64,000 bases of DNA from Moniliella sp. 'wahieum' (taxonomy: Eukaryota > Basidiomycota > Moniliellomycetes > Moniliellales > Moniliellaceae). Shown here piece by piece: positions 55,511 to 64,000 of the stretch. A program made the translations under genes and the position numbers. The stretch is taken from assembly GCA_003971905.1 (NCBI GenBank), contig RSEE01000015.1:372001-436000 (forward strand), written 5' to 3'. The notes under the pieces were generated by a model, which made no database searches, was not told the DNA's origin, and worked only from the letters and a program-made list of their open reading frames with translations. Position 1 is the first letter of the stretch; the number at the start of each line of letters is the position of its first letter.

Positions 55511-56661
55511 ATGTCCGACGCCTCTGATGCCTGCAGCAAAGACCCGCCCTATGCCGGCAGCATCGGCCTCCGAATCGGCTCCATCTTCATCATCCTAGCC
55601 ACCTCCCTCTTTGCCACCATGTTCCCCGTCGTCACCAAACGCGTGCCCCACGTCAACATCCCCATGTGGGCCTACGACATTTGCCGTTACTTTGGTTCGG
55701 GCGTCATCTTGGCCACCGCCTTTATGCATCTACTTCAGCCTGCGTCCGAAGAGCTTGGATCGCCCTGCCTCAACTCCACCTTCCAAGGCTACCCGTTCGC
55801 CTTCCTCTTCTGCCTCCTCTCTGCTCTGTACGTGCGACCGATCCTCCTTTCTCGCATACCCGCACAGTGTGTACGGCCGCACTAACTCCTGGTCACCCAT
55901 CACAGCCTCATCTTCCTCATCGAAATGCTCGCCTTCCGCTGGGGCATGAAGCTCGCAGATAAACTGGCATACGACCCGCACCAAGGTGGACACCACCATG
56001 CCACCGAGCACATCAACCCGCCCATTGCACCCATTGGCGAGTACACTTCGTCGCCCAGGCAGCAGCCTGACGTGCTGGAGAAGACGGACAAGATGTCCGA
56101 CGAAGAGAACTGGGTCGTGAGTGCACACGATGCTGATTCGGAGCAGACCGAGGCACTGTCGGGAGTGGTGCGTCGCAAATCATTGGTGTGGCCATCCTCG
56201 AGTTTGGTGTCATCTTCCACTCGGTCATCATTGGTCTTACCCTCGGTTCTTCCAGCTCCCAAAGCGACTTTATTACTCTCTTCATTGTCATCATCTTTCA
56301 CCAAATGTTTGAAGGGTTGGGTCTTGGCGTCCGTCTGGCATTTTTGCCTCTTGAAAAGAATTCGTGGATCCCCTTCCTGGGCGCATTGGCCTACCCGTGC
56401 GTCACGCCCATTGGCGAGGCGATCGGGTTGGGTCTGCGCCACACGTACAATGGCAACAGTGCCACGGCCAACTACGTCGAGGGCACACTCGATTCCATCT
56501 CGGCGGGCATTCTGTGCTACACGGCCTTTGTCGAGCTGATTGCCCATGACTTTATATTTAACGACAAGATGCGCAAGGCACCCATCTGGCTGCTCACCCT
56601 CGACATCTTTTATGTCTTCCTCGGCGCAGGCTTGATGGCACTCTTGGCGAAATGGGCCTAA
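55511..56661 (+). CDS. ZIP-family zinc/iron transporter
   Basis: Membrane importer of Zn2+ (ZRT1/ZRT2 type). Exon 1 (55511-55827) encodes MSDASDACSKDPPYAGSIGL and TM1-TM3 (ATSLFATMFPVVTKRVP; GSGVILATAFMHLLQPASEE). The intron is 55828-55905 (GTACGT...CTAAC...CAG). Exon 2 carries LIFLIEMLAFRWGMKLADK and a His-rich cytosolic loop (HQGGHHHATEH). The metal-binding helices TM4-TM5 are VIFHSVIIGLTLG and IIFHQMFEGLGLG, and the rest runs to LMALLAKWA. Length is about 357 codons, eight helices. One frame change near 56172 lies just before IIGVAILEFGVIFHS. Confidence 0.95.
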
Positions 56662-57731
56662 TCGTCTACGATCGATGTTAGTACGTTACTGTACAATAAT
56701 AACCGCACTGACCTATCCAAGATTCCAAGATTGGTACCAAAACGGCTTCAAGTTGCCAGCCCACCAGCCCACACTCGCACGGATGCATCCCCCCCTCTCA
56801 CCTCTTCTTTGCTGTAAAGATTATCCCCCTCTCTCGAGAAGACTGTGTTGCCGCTGCAAGCGCAGTTTCTGCGAGATGCACCCCCCGCTCTCATCTTTGG
56901 GTACTATATAACCTCCCCTTCTTCAATATTCTCACTCCCAGGTCCGTGGGACCTGGCCACGCTGCGATGGGACGAATGACGATACTTGCTCATTCAATGG
57001 GACACGTCGAAACCGTGTTGTCCGTCAAGGCGCACTGGATCATAGATGCATTAACGAAAGGTGCGGCGACTCGGAGATTCCGTAATGTTATACTACTCAT
57101 TGCCTTAGTAGCTCATTCAGAATCGTCAGACTGTTTGTGCAGCCACACTGTTCTACCATCCATTCATCTTCTTTTATACGGTCAGGTCCCGGTCAGGAGG
57201 AGGGAAACATGGTGTTGAAGAAAACTGGTTGAAATGGACGAGACTGTGTGCGGAGATGCCGCCGCCTATCCCCGGGGTGTTGGGACTATGATATAACCTA
57301 CCAACTAGAATGATTTTGATGATACTCCTGCGTCCGTGTTCCAGGGTATAGAGTATCCATTACTGGCCATGACAGCGCGGACGGAGACTCGGTGATGTTG
57401 GCGGTGGAGCCACACGTGTGCTCCTGGCCGGAGACCTGCAGGTTCCTCTGCGATTCCCCTCTCTCCAGGGCGATTACGAGCGCCGTGTTGGCAGGCGAGT
57501 CTCGGCAGTGGCGTTGTTTCTCTTTCTTTGTTCTATGTAGCGGGACTGCTGAGGCGCTGAGGATCAGTCTGAGGCCTGAGGCCGAAGATTAGAAGGCAGA
57601 GGCGTGGGTTGTCGTGTGTGGTGGTAGACGGGAAGGAGAAGGAGGTGAAAGAGGCGCTGGACCTAACGCTACTTACGTACAAGTGATGAGTGAGATCATT
57701 AGCGATTGTCGATTACCGAAAGATAAAAAAT
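56662..57731. other. Intergenic region, no gene recognised
   Basis: About 1.1 kb between the ZIP gene and tRNA-Ala. Repeated CCCCCTCTC/TGCACCCCCC words lie near 56770-56890, and GAGGCCTGAGGCC near 57570. No coding support. Confidence 0.5.
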
Positions 57732-57803
57732 TGGACGAACAGGGAATTGAACCCCGGACCTCATGCATGCTAAGCAAGCGCTCTACCCCTGAGCTATCCG
57801 CCC
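57732..57803 (-). tRNA. tRNA-Ala(AGC), intronless
   Basis: Acceptor GGGCGGA pairs with TTCGTCC (with G-U pairs), discriminator A. The D-arm TAGCTCAGGGGTAGAGC is typical, and the anticodon loop TTAGCAT gives AGC. The T-arm is CCGGG GTTCAAT TCCCTG-like with one weak pair. The anticodon stem CTTGC/GCATG has one T-T mismatch. A TTTTTT run follows the 3' end. Confidence 0.9.
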
Positions 57804-58362
57804 GTTGACGTGCACTTTACGTTCACGGTTTACCATTTCAACGTACAACTGAACGTCAATCCCCCCCAAGACAACCCCGCCACCATTGTGTAGTACCTCG
57901 TCGGGGCGTCTAAGCCTAACCTATGGCGACACCCATCTTGGCCCGCCTCCATCGAGGCGGGTCTTACAAGTGGTTTGGTGGCGCTTCTAGCATCAGTTGA
58001 ACGTGCTAATATCTAGAATCCACACCGCTGGTTTTAGCGCACTCTTTTGGGGCCGCCGTCACGTCGTCGATCGGTTGTACAAGGGGTTGATGATCTCAAT
58101 ACGGGGGCGTTTCAAGCGACGTTTGTCATACCAATGACACGGTCTGTATGGGCTTTTTACTAGCACTTCCCTCCCTCGCCTTACACGCCTTACACGCACC
58201 GTCCATTGTGACCAAGCATCCATTTCCTCTTCCCGTGTGAAACTGACAAGCACGACGGAAATGAATGAGATAAGATGGGATAAGCGCATGGTCGCCGCAG
58301 AGGATCCCCATCGATCTTTCCCCGTCGCTGTGCACAACCTGGGCAGACCTCTCGACAGTTCG
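57804..58362. other. Intergenic region between tRNA-Ala and VPS9
   Basis: About 560 nt, probably including the VPS9 3' UTR. Nothing else recognised. Confidence 0.5.
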
Positions 58363-60732
58363 CTACCCCATCGTCAGCAACTTGTCAATCGTATCCTCCA
58401 AGTTACCCGCGCACGCCTCCAACATCAACTGGCACACGTTCCGCTCCATGTTGGGGAACATGATGGCCAATGTCTCGAGCTTGGCTTGTTGCTGTTGGTC
58501 TTGCGCCCACGGATTGGGCACCTCATCCCCAAGTGGCGGAAGGGGCAATTGGAAACTGGTCGCGGCCGCGCGCCCCCACCGGTCCGACGAAAAACCAGCT
58601 TCGCCATGCGCTGACGCCGCTTCCGAAGTCGTAGGACGGTCGGAGACAAACGGTAGCAGACGGTTGCGTTGCGACTGAGAAGCGTGCGTGGACGAAGATG
58701 GGCACGAGTTGGGCGGCAGTGCCTCCTCGCCACTACGGGGATCACGCACTTTCTCCCCCGTCTTCCTCTTCCCACCCTGGACTTCAGCACGGAAGTGTCC
58801 GTAGCCTCAGCAACCGGTGCGACGGTTGGTTCCGCCACTGTCGCCTCGGCCCACAGTTTGTTTAACGCTCCAATCGGACGACCAATGCCCATCTTGGCTG
58901 CCTCCCCCGTGCGCTGCAAAAATTGACGAGTGTCCTCGGCAAGAGAGGCGCTGGTCAACGGCGCCGTCAGAGCCCCCAACCCACTCGCCACCGCAGCAGG
59001 GAGGGCAACCCCTTCGCGTGTCCCCCGGTTGGGGCGATGCCGTGGGTGCAGTGGCAGTGGGAGGGATGGAAGTAGCAGCGGAGGTAGAAGGAGTGGTTCC
59101 TGCGTCGGTAAACCACCGATCAGAACGCCTTGAGTGACAGGACCCCCGATCCGGCCATTTCGAGTAGGCCGAATTCCTTGGGAGCCGGGGAGCGTTTCCG
59201 CTCGGCCTCGGCAGCCATGCGAATGGCAGCACGTTCTACTTTTGCTTCAAACTCGTCCAAGGTAAGGTGGGAGAGAGATGAAAAGTCATTTGTTCGAATG
59301 TGATGGCGCCTTGGAGCGAGGTAAGATAATATCCCGCTTCCGAATTCAGTCGCTCAGGACTGCGAAAGTTGGTGATGTACTCGACGTTGCTTACCAGGTG
59401 TGGGCACTTGGCATGCAACACCACAAACACTAACAGAGGCAAGAAGGTGTCGGCACTTGCGTCTTCCTTGAGCTGCCGGATTAAGCCAAAGATCACTTTG
59501 CATACGTTGAGGATGCAGATGAGCTTGTCACGGGGTGCCTGTAGTGGTTGATCTGAGCAACTCTTTGACGGCAAATTCGAGGAAGCCACCTGAAGCGCCG
59601 ATGGGAGGCAGGTCCATATGAGATTCTTCCACCCACGCAAACAGGGCGATTTTTTGGTCCAGGACTGCATCCCGTTCCAAATCGTCCGTCTGGATCGGCC
59701 ATTTCCCTGCGCAGCAACAGCGGGGGAGAAGGTGTAGTTGTACAGCGACTCATCACGAGCTTCTCCATCGCTTCCTTGGCATTGTCAAACTCGACCGCCG
59801 TTTGTTCGCTCCATGGCAAGGTCTGGCTCATGAGATCGGTAATGAACTTGAGAAAGTCCATGACCAGCTGAACCTGGCTCGGACGCGTGTGGGGACGACG
59901 GGCAAAATTGCGAATAATAAAACTGCGCGCGCAGGGGGAGAGGTAGGTTAGGACCCTGTTTCACCTTGACACCTTGACACCTTGGCACCTTGGGCCAGAT
60001 GGACAGACCAGAGGCACATAACATACCTTCGCACATATTCCCCGACTGGCACTGCGCTGCGCAGTTTCATCTGTTCGAGAACTTGTTGAAGTCAAATGGC
60101 ACTTCGGGTGCAGGGTATCGCTGTGCACATGCTCGAGGTGTGCGGGGGGAGGGTTGGCAATTGGGCGAGAGAGGGGGGCGTGGAGGTGTTGGATGACTGC
60201 TGGGCCGGCGAGGAGAGGGGGACAAGTGCACCAGCGGCGGGTTCCTTATCGATCGGCCGAGGGGCGGATGTAGCACCATGCTGTGCGTCTCCCTCTGTTT
60301 CATGGTCTTCTTCCGCTGCCGTAGGAGGCGCAGGAAGAGGACCCTCGTTCACAATGCCGTGGGGAGGGGAAGGAGAAGGGTCGTAGCCAGGCTGAGCCAG
60401 CAGGAGCTCGCCTGCTTGCGCACTCACGTCGGCGCTGGATGGGGAGGGTATGCGCTCTCGACCGACAGGGCGGGTGGATGGTAAGGATGCAAACTGTTCT
60501 TCCGCCGAGGCTCTGGGGGGCTGGTGGGCTGGAGAAAGGGTGATCGGGGAGGGGTGGCAGTTGTGGTGCGGGGGTGCTGCGCCGCGGGCGAGGGCGAGGC
60601 GGGGGGCGAAGAGGAGGGCGATGAGGAGGGCGAAGGCGAGGGCGAAGACGAGAGTGGGAGCGTTGTGAAGGAGACGCTGCGGTCGAGGTAGGCTGCGGGG
60701 GGGCAGCTGCTTGCCCAAGGCCGGGGGGGCAT
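58363..60732 (-). CDS. VPS9: Vps9-domain Rab5 guanine-nucleotide exchange factor, frameshifted
   Basis: Activates the Rab5/Vps21 GTPase at endosomes. The tentative start at 60732 reads MPPRPWASSCPPAAYLDRSV, followed by about 190 residues of Pro/Ser-rich sequence. The helical-bundle entry reads PEVPFDFNKF, then MKLRSAVPVGEYVRRYV (about 60095-60010). The VPS9 domain follows: LVMDFLKFITDLMSQTLPWS, VEFDNAKEAMEKLVMSR, PRDKLICILNVCKVIFGLIR, ADTFLPLLVFVVLHAKCPHL, VSNVEYITNFRSPERLNSEA and GYYLTSLQGAITF. Next come FEAKVERAAIRMAAEAERKR and a linker (FLQRTGEAAKMGIGRPIGAL). The C-terminal CUE ubiquitin-binding domain is LETLAIMFPNMERNVCQLML to DTIDKLLTMG. Domain order matches yeast Vps9. An intron near 59990-59920 and several frame changes are likely. 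Confidence 0.88.
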
Positions 60733-62025
60733 GGGCGCGGCGCTAGCGGAGGCCAGCAGACGCGCGCGCGCAAAAGCGGTGGCGGCGGGGCAAACGTCCA
60801 GCACTTTTACGTGAAACCAGCCAGCGGCGCTGCTTGCGCCACCAATCCCAGTCACGGGACTGCGGCATGATGAATGTTTCGATTGATGGTCAGACTCAGA
60901 CGACTCAGAGGCTGAGGACCCCGCCAGAACTCTCGTTTCCGATACACATGCCGTCGGCAATAAAAGCCGGTTATTGCACGTTGTATTAGCGAGCAATTGA
61001 GGGCGCTTCAAGTGCGCATCCTCACTGGCGTATAGCCGGGCGACTGCCGGTGGGCGTCGATATTGGTCCGCTTCTATGTGCAGAGGGTGAGTAGTTGCTG
61101 TCGCACTACAGTTGTGTTCGCGTCGTCTCGTCGTCCGTCACCCCTTGTGCACCGACTCCCCTGGCCTCGCTAAACTACCTAGTCCCCATCTGTTGCGATG
61201 ACCGAGGCAGTCGGATTGGCGACTAATTAGGGACTGTGACAGAGACAAGCCGGGAATCAGGCGAGGGCAGGGGGAGGAGGAGGGAAGCAGAGGGTTAGAT
61301 GAAGAGTCGAGAATGGCACGAAGCGGGTAGGAGCCAGCGGGGAATTGAAGCCAAAAGGAGGGGGAAAGGAGACAAGCAACGGATGCCGTTGAGGCTACTC
61401 CCACCCCGCCGGCCGGTGATCCAGGTGACACAACATGCATCATGAATCATGCATCACATATCACAGCCGCCTGTCCTGGCATTGCACTGACGTCATTGCC
61501 TCATACCGGCCATTGCATTGGATGGGCAGTTGCCAGTTTGAAACCAACAGGTCCATAAGGCCTAAGGCCTAAGGCCTCACGCGTCGGCTGACTGATAACC
61601 TAGCAGGAGAAAGGGACAATGCACGGGACATAGCCCCCGTGGCGAGAGGGTTATCCAATGGGGCAGGCGCAATAAACAAGCACCGCTGTCCGAGGGGGCG
61701 ACCCGCCCGACAGCGGAGGGGAGCCGAGCGCGGCGCCAGTCTCGGTTGCGGGCGCTGGGCTGGGATGCTTGCCGGGCGCTGTGCGCTGGCCGACACCTGT
61801 CTTTCCACAAGCCTACGACGGAGTGGTCACAAGTAAGTCGGCGCTTGCATATCAGGGGGGCGGACTGGCAACCCCCCCCCCTCCCCTCCCGCCGCCAGTC
61901 CTCCCAGCGTCTCTGCTTTGGGGAGCCTGCTTCCCGCGCCAGGTGGAACACGGCCTGCTGCTGCGAACGAGCGCGCATGCGCTGAGAATCAGGAGCACTC
62001 TACTGACCTTGTTTTGCGCCTGCAG
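60733..62025. other. Divergent region VPS9 / eS25, including the eS25 first intron
   Basis: About 1.3 kb. It holds AAGGCCT palindromes in tandem (61557-61577), ATGCATCATGAATCATGCATCA near 61434-61454, and the 5' part of the eS25 gene. The eS25 intron acceptor (CAG at 62023-62025) is preceded by CTGAC; a GTAAGT donor candidate lies at 61831. The first, very short coding exon could not be located. Confidence 0.5.
61557..61577. repeat. Tandem AAGGCCT palindromes
   Basis: Three overlapping aaggcct units, about 450 nt upstream of the readable eS25 exon. A related palindrome cluster precedes EMC10 (47257-47283). Confidence 0.8.
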
Positions 62026-62329
62026 TGCTCCCAAGAAGTCGGCGATCCTGGCTTCGGCCACCAAGAGCGCCAAGAAAAAGAAGTGGAGCAAGGGCAAGGT
62101 GAAGGACAAGGCCCAGAACAATGTCGTGCTGGACAAGGCAACGTACGACCGCATCATCAAGGAGGTGCCAACCTTCAAGTTCATTTCGCAGTCGACGCTG
62201 ATTGACCGGTTGAAGATCAATGGTTCCCTCGCCCGCCGTGCCATCAAGCACCTGGAGCAGGAGGGCCAGATCAAGCGTGTGGTTCACCATCACGCTCAGT
62301 TGGTCTACACGCGCGCCACGTCGGACTAA
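62026..62329 (+). CDS. RPS25: 40S ribosomal protein eS25 (main exon)
   Basis: Small-subunit ribosomal protein near the mRNA exit and E site. The exon after the CAG acceptor reads APKKSAILASATKSAKKKKW, SKGKVKDKAQNNVVLDKATY, IIKEVPTFKFISQSTLIDRL, KINGSLARRAIKHLEQEGQI and KRVVHHHAQLVYTRATSD, then TAA. This is nearly the full family length (about 100 residues). The exon begins in phase 2 (one base T, then GCT CCC), so only the start Met and perhaps one residue lie in an upstream mini-exon that I could not place. The frame is intact. Confidence 0.95.
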
Positions 62330-62756
62330 GCGCCTTGCTGGGGCGACTGCACTTGCCGCACATTTGCGCTTTGTTTTCCTCCCCAAACGCATGCTGTCTT
62401 ACCTGGCATCCAGCTTGTTACATTCGCTTGAGACTGGGGTGTATCGTAGTCTAGCTCCAGCCATTTTCTACTCGCCTATTTGCGTCGTGGTGTCGTTCGT
62501 CAGAGCATAACGTGATGCGCGACCATCTATGTGTCCGTTGTCAGACTGATGGCGAGGCCGGGTACAGTTTGGCCACGGAGCCTGTTATATTCCCGAGTCT
62601 TCTATACACATAAAATTTGCATTTGGGACGAAACTGGTGGCCAAGTCGCTATGAAGTTTGAAGGGCGGAGCAACTGTTGATACTTAGAATGCGATTGAGA
62701 AGAGTGAGTGGACACCAGGTCCATATGATAAGAGGGGTATGCGAAGGCCTCTGCAG
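62330..62756. other. Convergent 3' intergenic region
   Basis: About 430 nt between the 3' ends of eS25 and the AAA ATPase. Nothing recognised. Confidence 0.5.
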
Positions 62757-64000
62757 TTACCAGTTAGAGCCGCATGACGCATGAAGCATACAGCGGTTGC
62801 AATGGCACGACCAAAGTGTGTACTCTTTAGTCATACTCTTCATCGTCTTCATTCGACCCGAATCACTGCGAGAGTTCTTCTGGCGCTCATATTCCTCCAC
62901 GAAGGACGGGGCCAAGTCGCGTGCTCGTTGAAAGAGGTGGTCGACGGGCACGGGAGCATGAGGGTCGCCCCATGCCCCGGAAACACGCACGAGAGCAAAG
63001 GAGATGAAGAGTTCCTTCAACAAACTGAAGCTGAACTGATCCGTTTCCTTGGCCAACTGCCGAGCCACGGCCGAAATCGAATCATACTCCCCCCCGAGCA
63101 CAAGAGAATTGGCATACTTGTCTTGCAGCCAACGGAGGACGTAGGTGTAGCGCAACTCTTCATCTGGGAGGCCAAATTCGTACTTGGTGTCGAAACGCGA
63201 AGGGCGCGAGAGCAAAGCAGGATCCAACCGGGCTGGATGGTTGGTCGATGCAATAATTAGAAGGCCATGATTGGGGTGATTCCATCCAGCTCGTTAAGCA
63301 GGACCGAGAGACGGGTGTGTTTGACCAGCGAATCCAGGTCCTCCATCACCAACACGCAGGGGGCCACTTTGCGTGCTTGGGCAAAAATCTGCGGCAAGTC
63401 ACAAGAACTGTCCGCCCCCTTTACCACCAAAACCTGTTGCGTCCTTTTCAGGTTGCGAAGCACCGAGCGGATCGCAGTCGTCTTCCCGTTCCCGGAGGGC
63501 CGCAGAGAAGAAGACCGCGTCGCCAGGGTGCGTCAAGCGTCTTGTACATCTCTTCACTTTGGAAAAACGTCTGTGTGTCCGTTCGAGCCAAAGGCGCACA
63601 TTCCTTGAGCACCAAGGGATCCTGGGGCGAATGATGAAGTTTCTCATACATACTCCAGGATTTGCGCCACCTGCCGTTGTCAAACACCCACACAAGGGGC
63701 CGGGGCATTTCCGGGGGTTGGCGTCAAGCAATTGGAGCGGGACCGCACGTTGCCCGAATCGAGGTCGACGATGGCCTCCATGACGTAGCCATGAATCCCC
63801 AGTCTTGGATTACCAGCATAGTGAGTGGTACACGAGCAGCTTGGTCTCGGAAAAGGTAAAGCTAAGTGTACCCGTGCGGAAGGATCGAGCTGCGGAAGAG
63901 GTACACCTATCCGTCCTTTCTCATCTTCTTGTGTTTGCGCGAGGTTCCAGGCGTCACCATACGGAATGACCGCCCCTTCCGACTCCTTGACAAGTCCCGA
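62757..64000 (-). CDS. AAA ATPase, partial (5' end outside window), frameshifted
   Basis: Minus-strand gene running off the right edge. Visible in order: WVFDNGRWRKSWSMYEKLHH, FFQSEEMYKTLDAPWRRGLL, Walker A (CGPPGTGKT after one missing G near 63498), SVLRNLKRTQQVLVVKGADS, Walker B (CVLVMEDLDSL), LLNELDGI, the sensor/SRH segments ASTNHPARLDPALLSRPSRF, then the lid helices (RYTYVLRWLQDKYANSL; FSFSLLKELFISFALV). A second missing base, in a C run near 63273, separates GITP from NHGLLII. The architecture resembles fungal Bcs1-like or spastin-like single-AAA proteins of unknown substrate. The C-terminus after MTKEYTL may be mis-framed; the start lies beyond 64000. Confidence 0.8.

Noticed and set aside
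54615-55598. 327-codon plus-strand open frame upstream of the ZIP gene
   Set aside because: Composition is dominated by Gly, Arg and Trp, and it overlaps the ZIP start out of frame. No motif recognised.
1-64000. CRISPR arrays, bacterial operons, insertion sequences or phage genes
   Set aside because: None seen; spliceosomal introns and nuclear tRNA introns show eukaryotic nuclear DNA. Short tandem repeats here lack CRISPR-like repeat and spacer structure.

Overview
The window is nuclear DNA from a GC-rich basidiomycete fungus, probably a yeast-like lineage with few introns such as Ustilaginomycotina; the rank below phylum is inference. Evidence: short spliceosomal introns (about 60-125 nt, GTRNGT donors, CTAAC/CTGAC branch sites), tRNA genes with short introns at the 37/38 position, and fungal families (MDM34, ATG8, RhoGDI, VPS9, GIT1-like permease, MetX-family serine acyltransferase, Ser-Thr-rich GPI protein).

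Layout. 0-3.2 kb: no gene recognised. 3.2-5 kb: a WrbA/Pst2 flavodoxin-like protein and tRNA-Gly(GCC). 5.5-9.5 kb: an unrecognised repeat-rich minus-strand protein divergent from MDM34 (ERMES). 10.4-14.3 kb: nucleoside transporter and a secreted Ser/Thr-rich GPI protein. 18.7-23.2 kb: two MFS permeases, GIT1-like and DHA1-like, convergent. 25-30 kb: DUF423/TMEM256 protein, SUN-domain nuclear envelope protein, and eEF1B alpha with a U18/snR18-like C/D snoRNA in its intron. 30.6-34.8 kb: UBA3, RhoGDI, ATG8. 35-38 kb: an orphan protein, tRNA-Pro, a mitochondrial ribosomal SOD-like subunit. 38.2-41.2 kb: free-methionine-R-sulfoxide reductase divergent from a serine/homoserine O-acyltransferase. 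41.3-48.6 kb: four uncharacterised minus-strand genes, a second tRNA-Pro, and EMC10. 48.6-52.9 kb: gene-poor. 52.9-53.8 kb: a secreted tandem-repeat protein with dibasic KR sites. 55.5-64 kb: ZIP transporter, tRNA-Ala, VPS9, ribosomal protein eS25, and an AAA ATPase cut by the window end.

Most genes are housekeeping: translation (eEF1B, eS25, mitoribosome, tRNAs, snoRNA), membrane contact and trafficking (MDM34, EMC10, VPS9, RhoGDI, ATG8), neddylation (UBA3), nuclear envelope (SUN) and transport (ENT, GIT1, DHA1, ZIP). Many conserved coding sequences are interrupted by single-base frameshifts, often one lost base in a G/C run and including genes that should be essential. I read this as uncorrected indel errors in the assembly, so gene spans are given across the shifts. 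The strongest points for follow-up are the snoRNA inside the eEF1B intron and the KR-spaced repeat protein.
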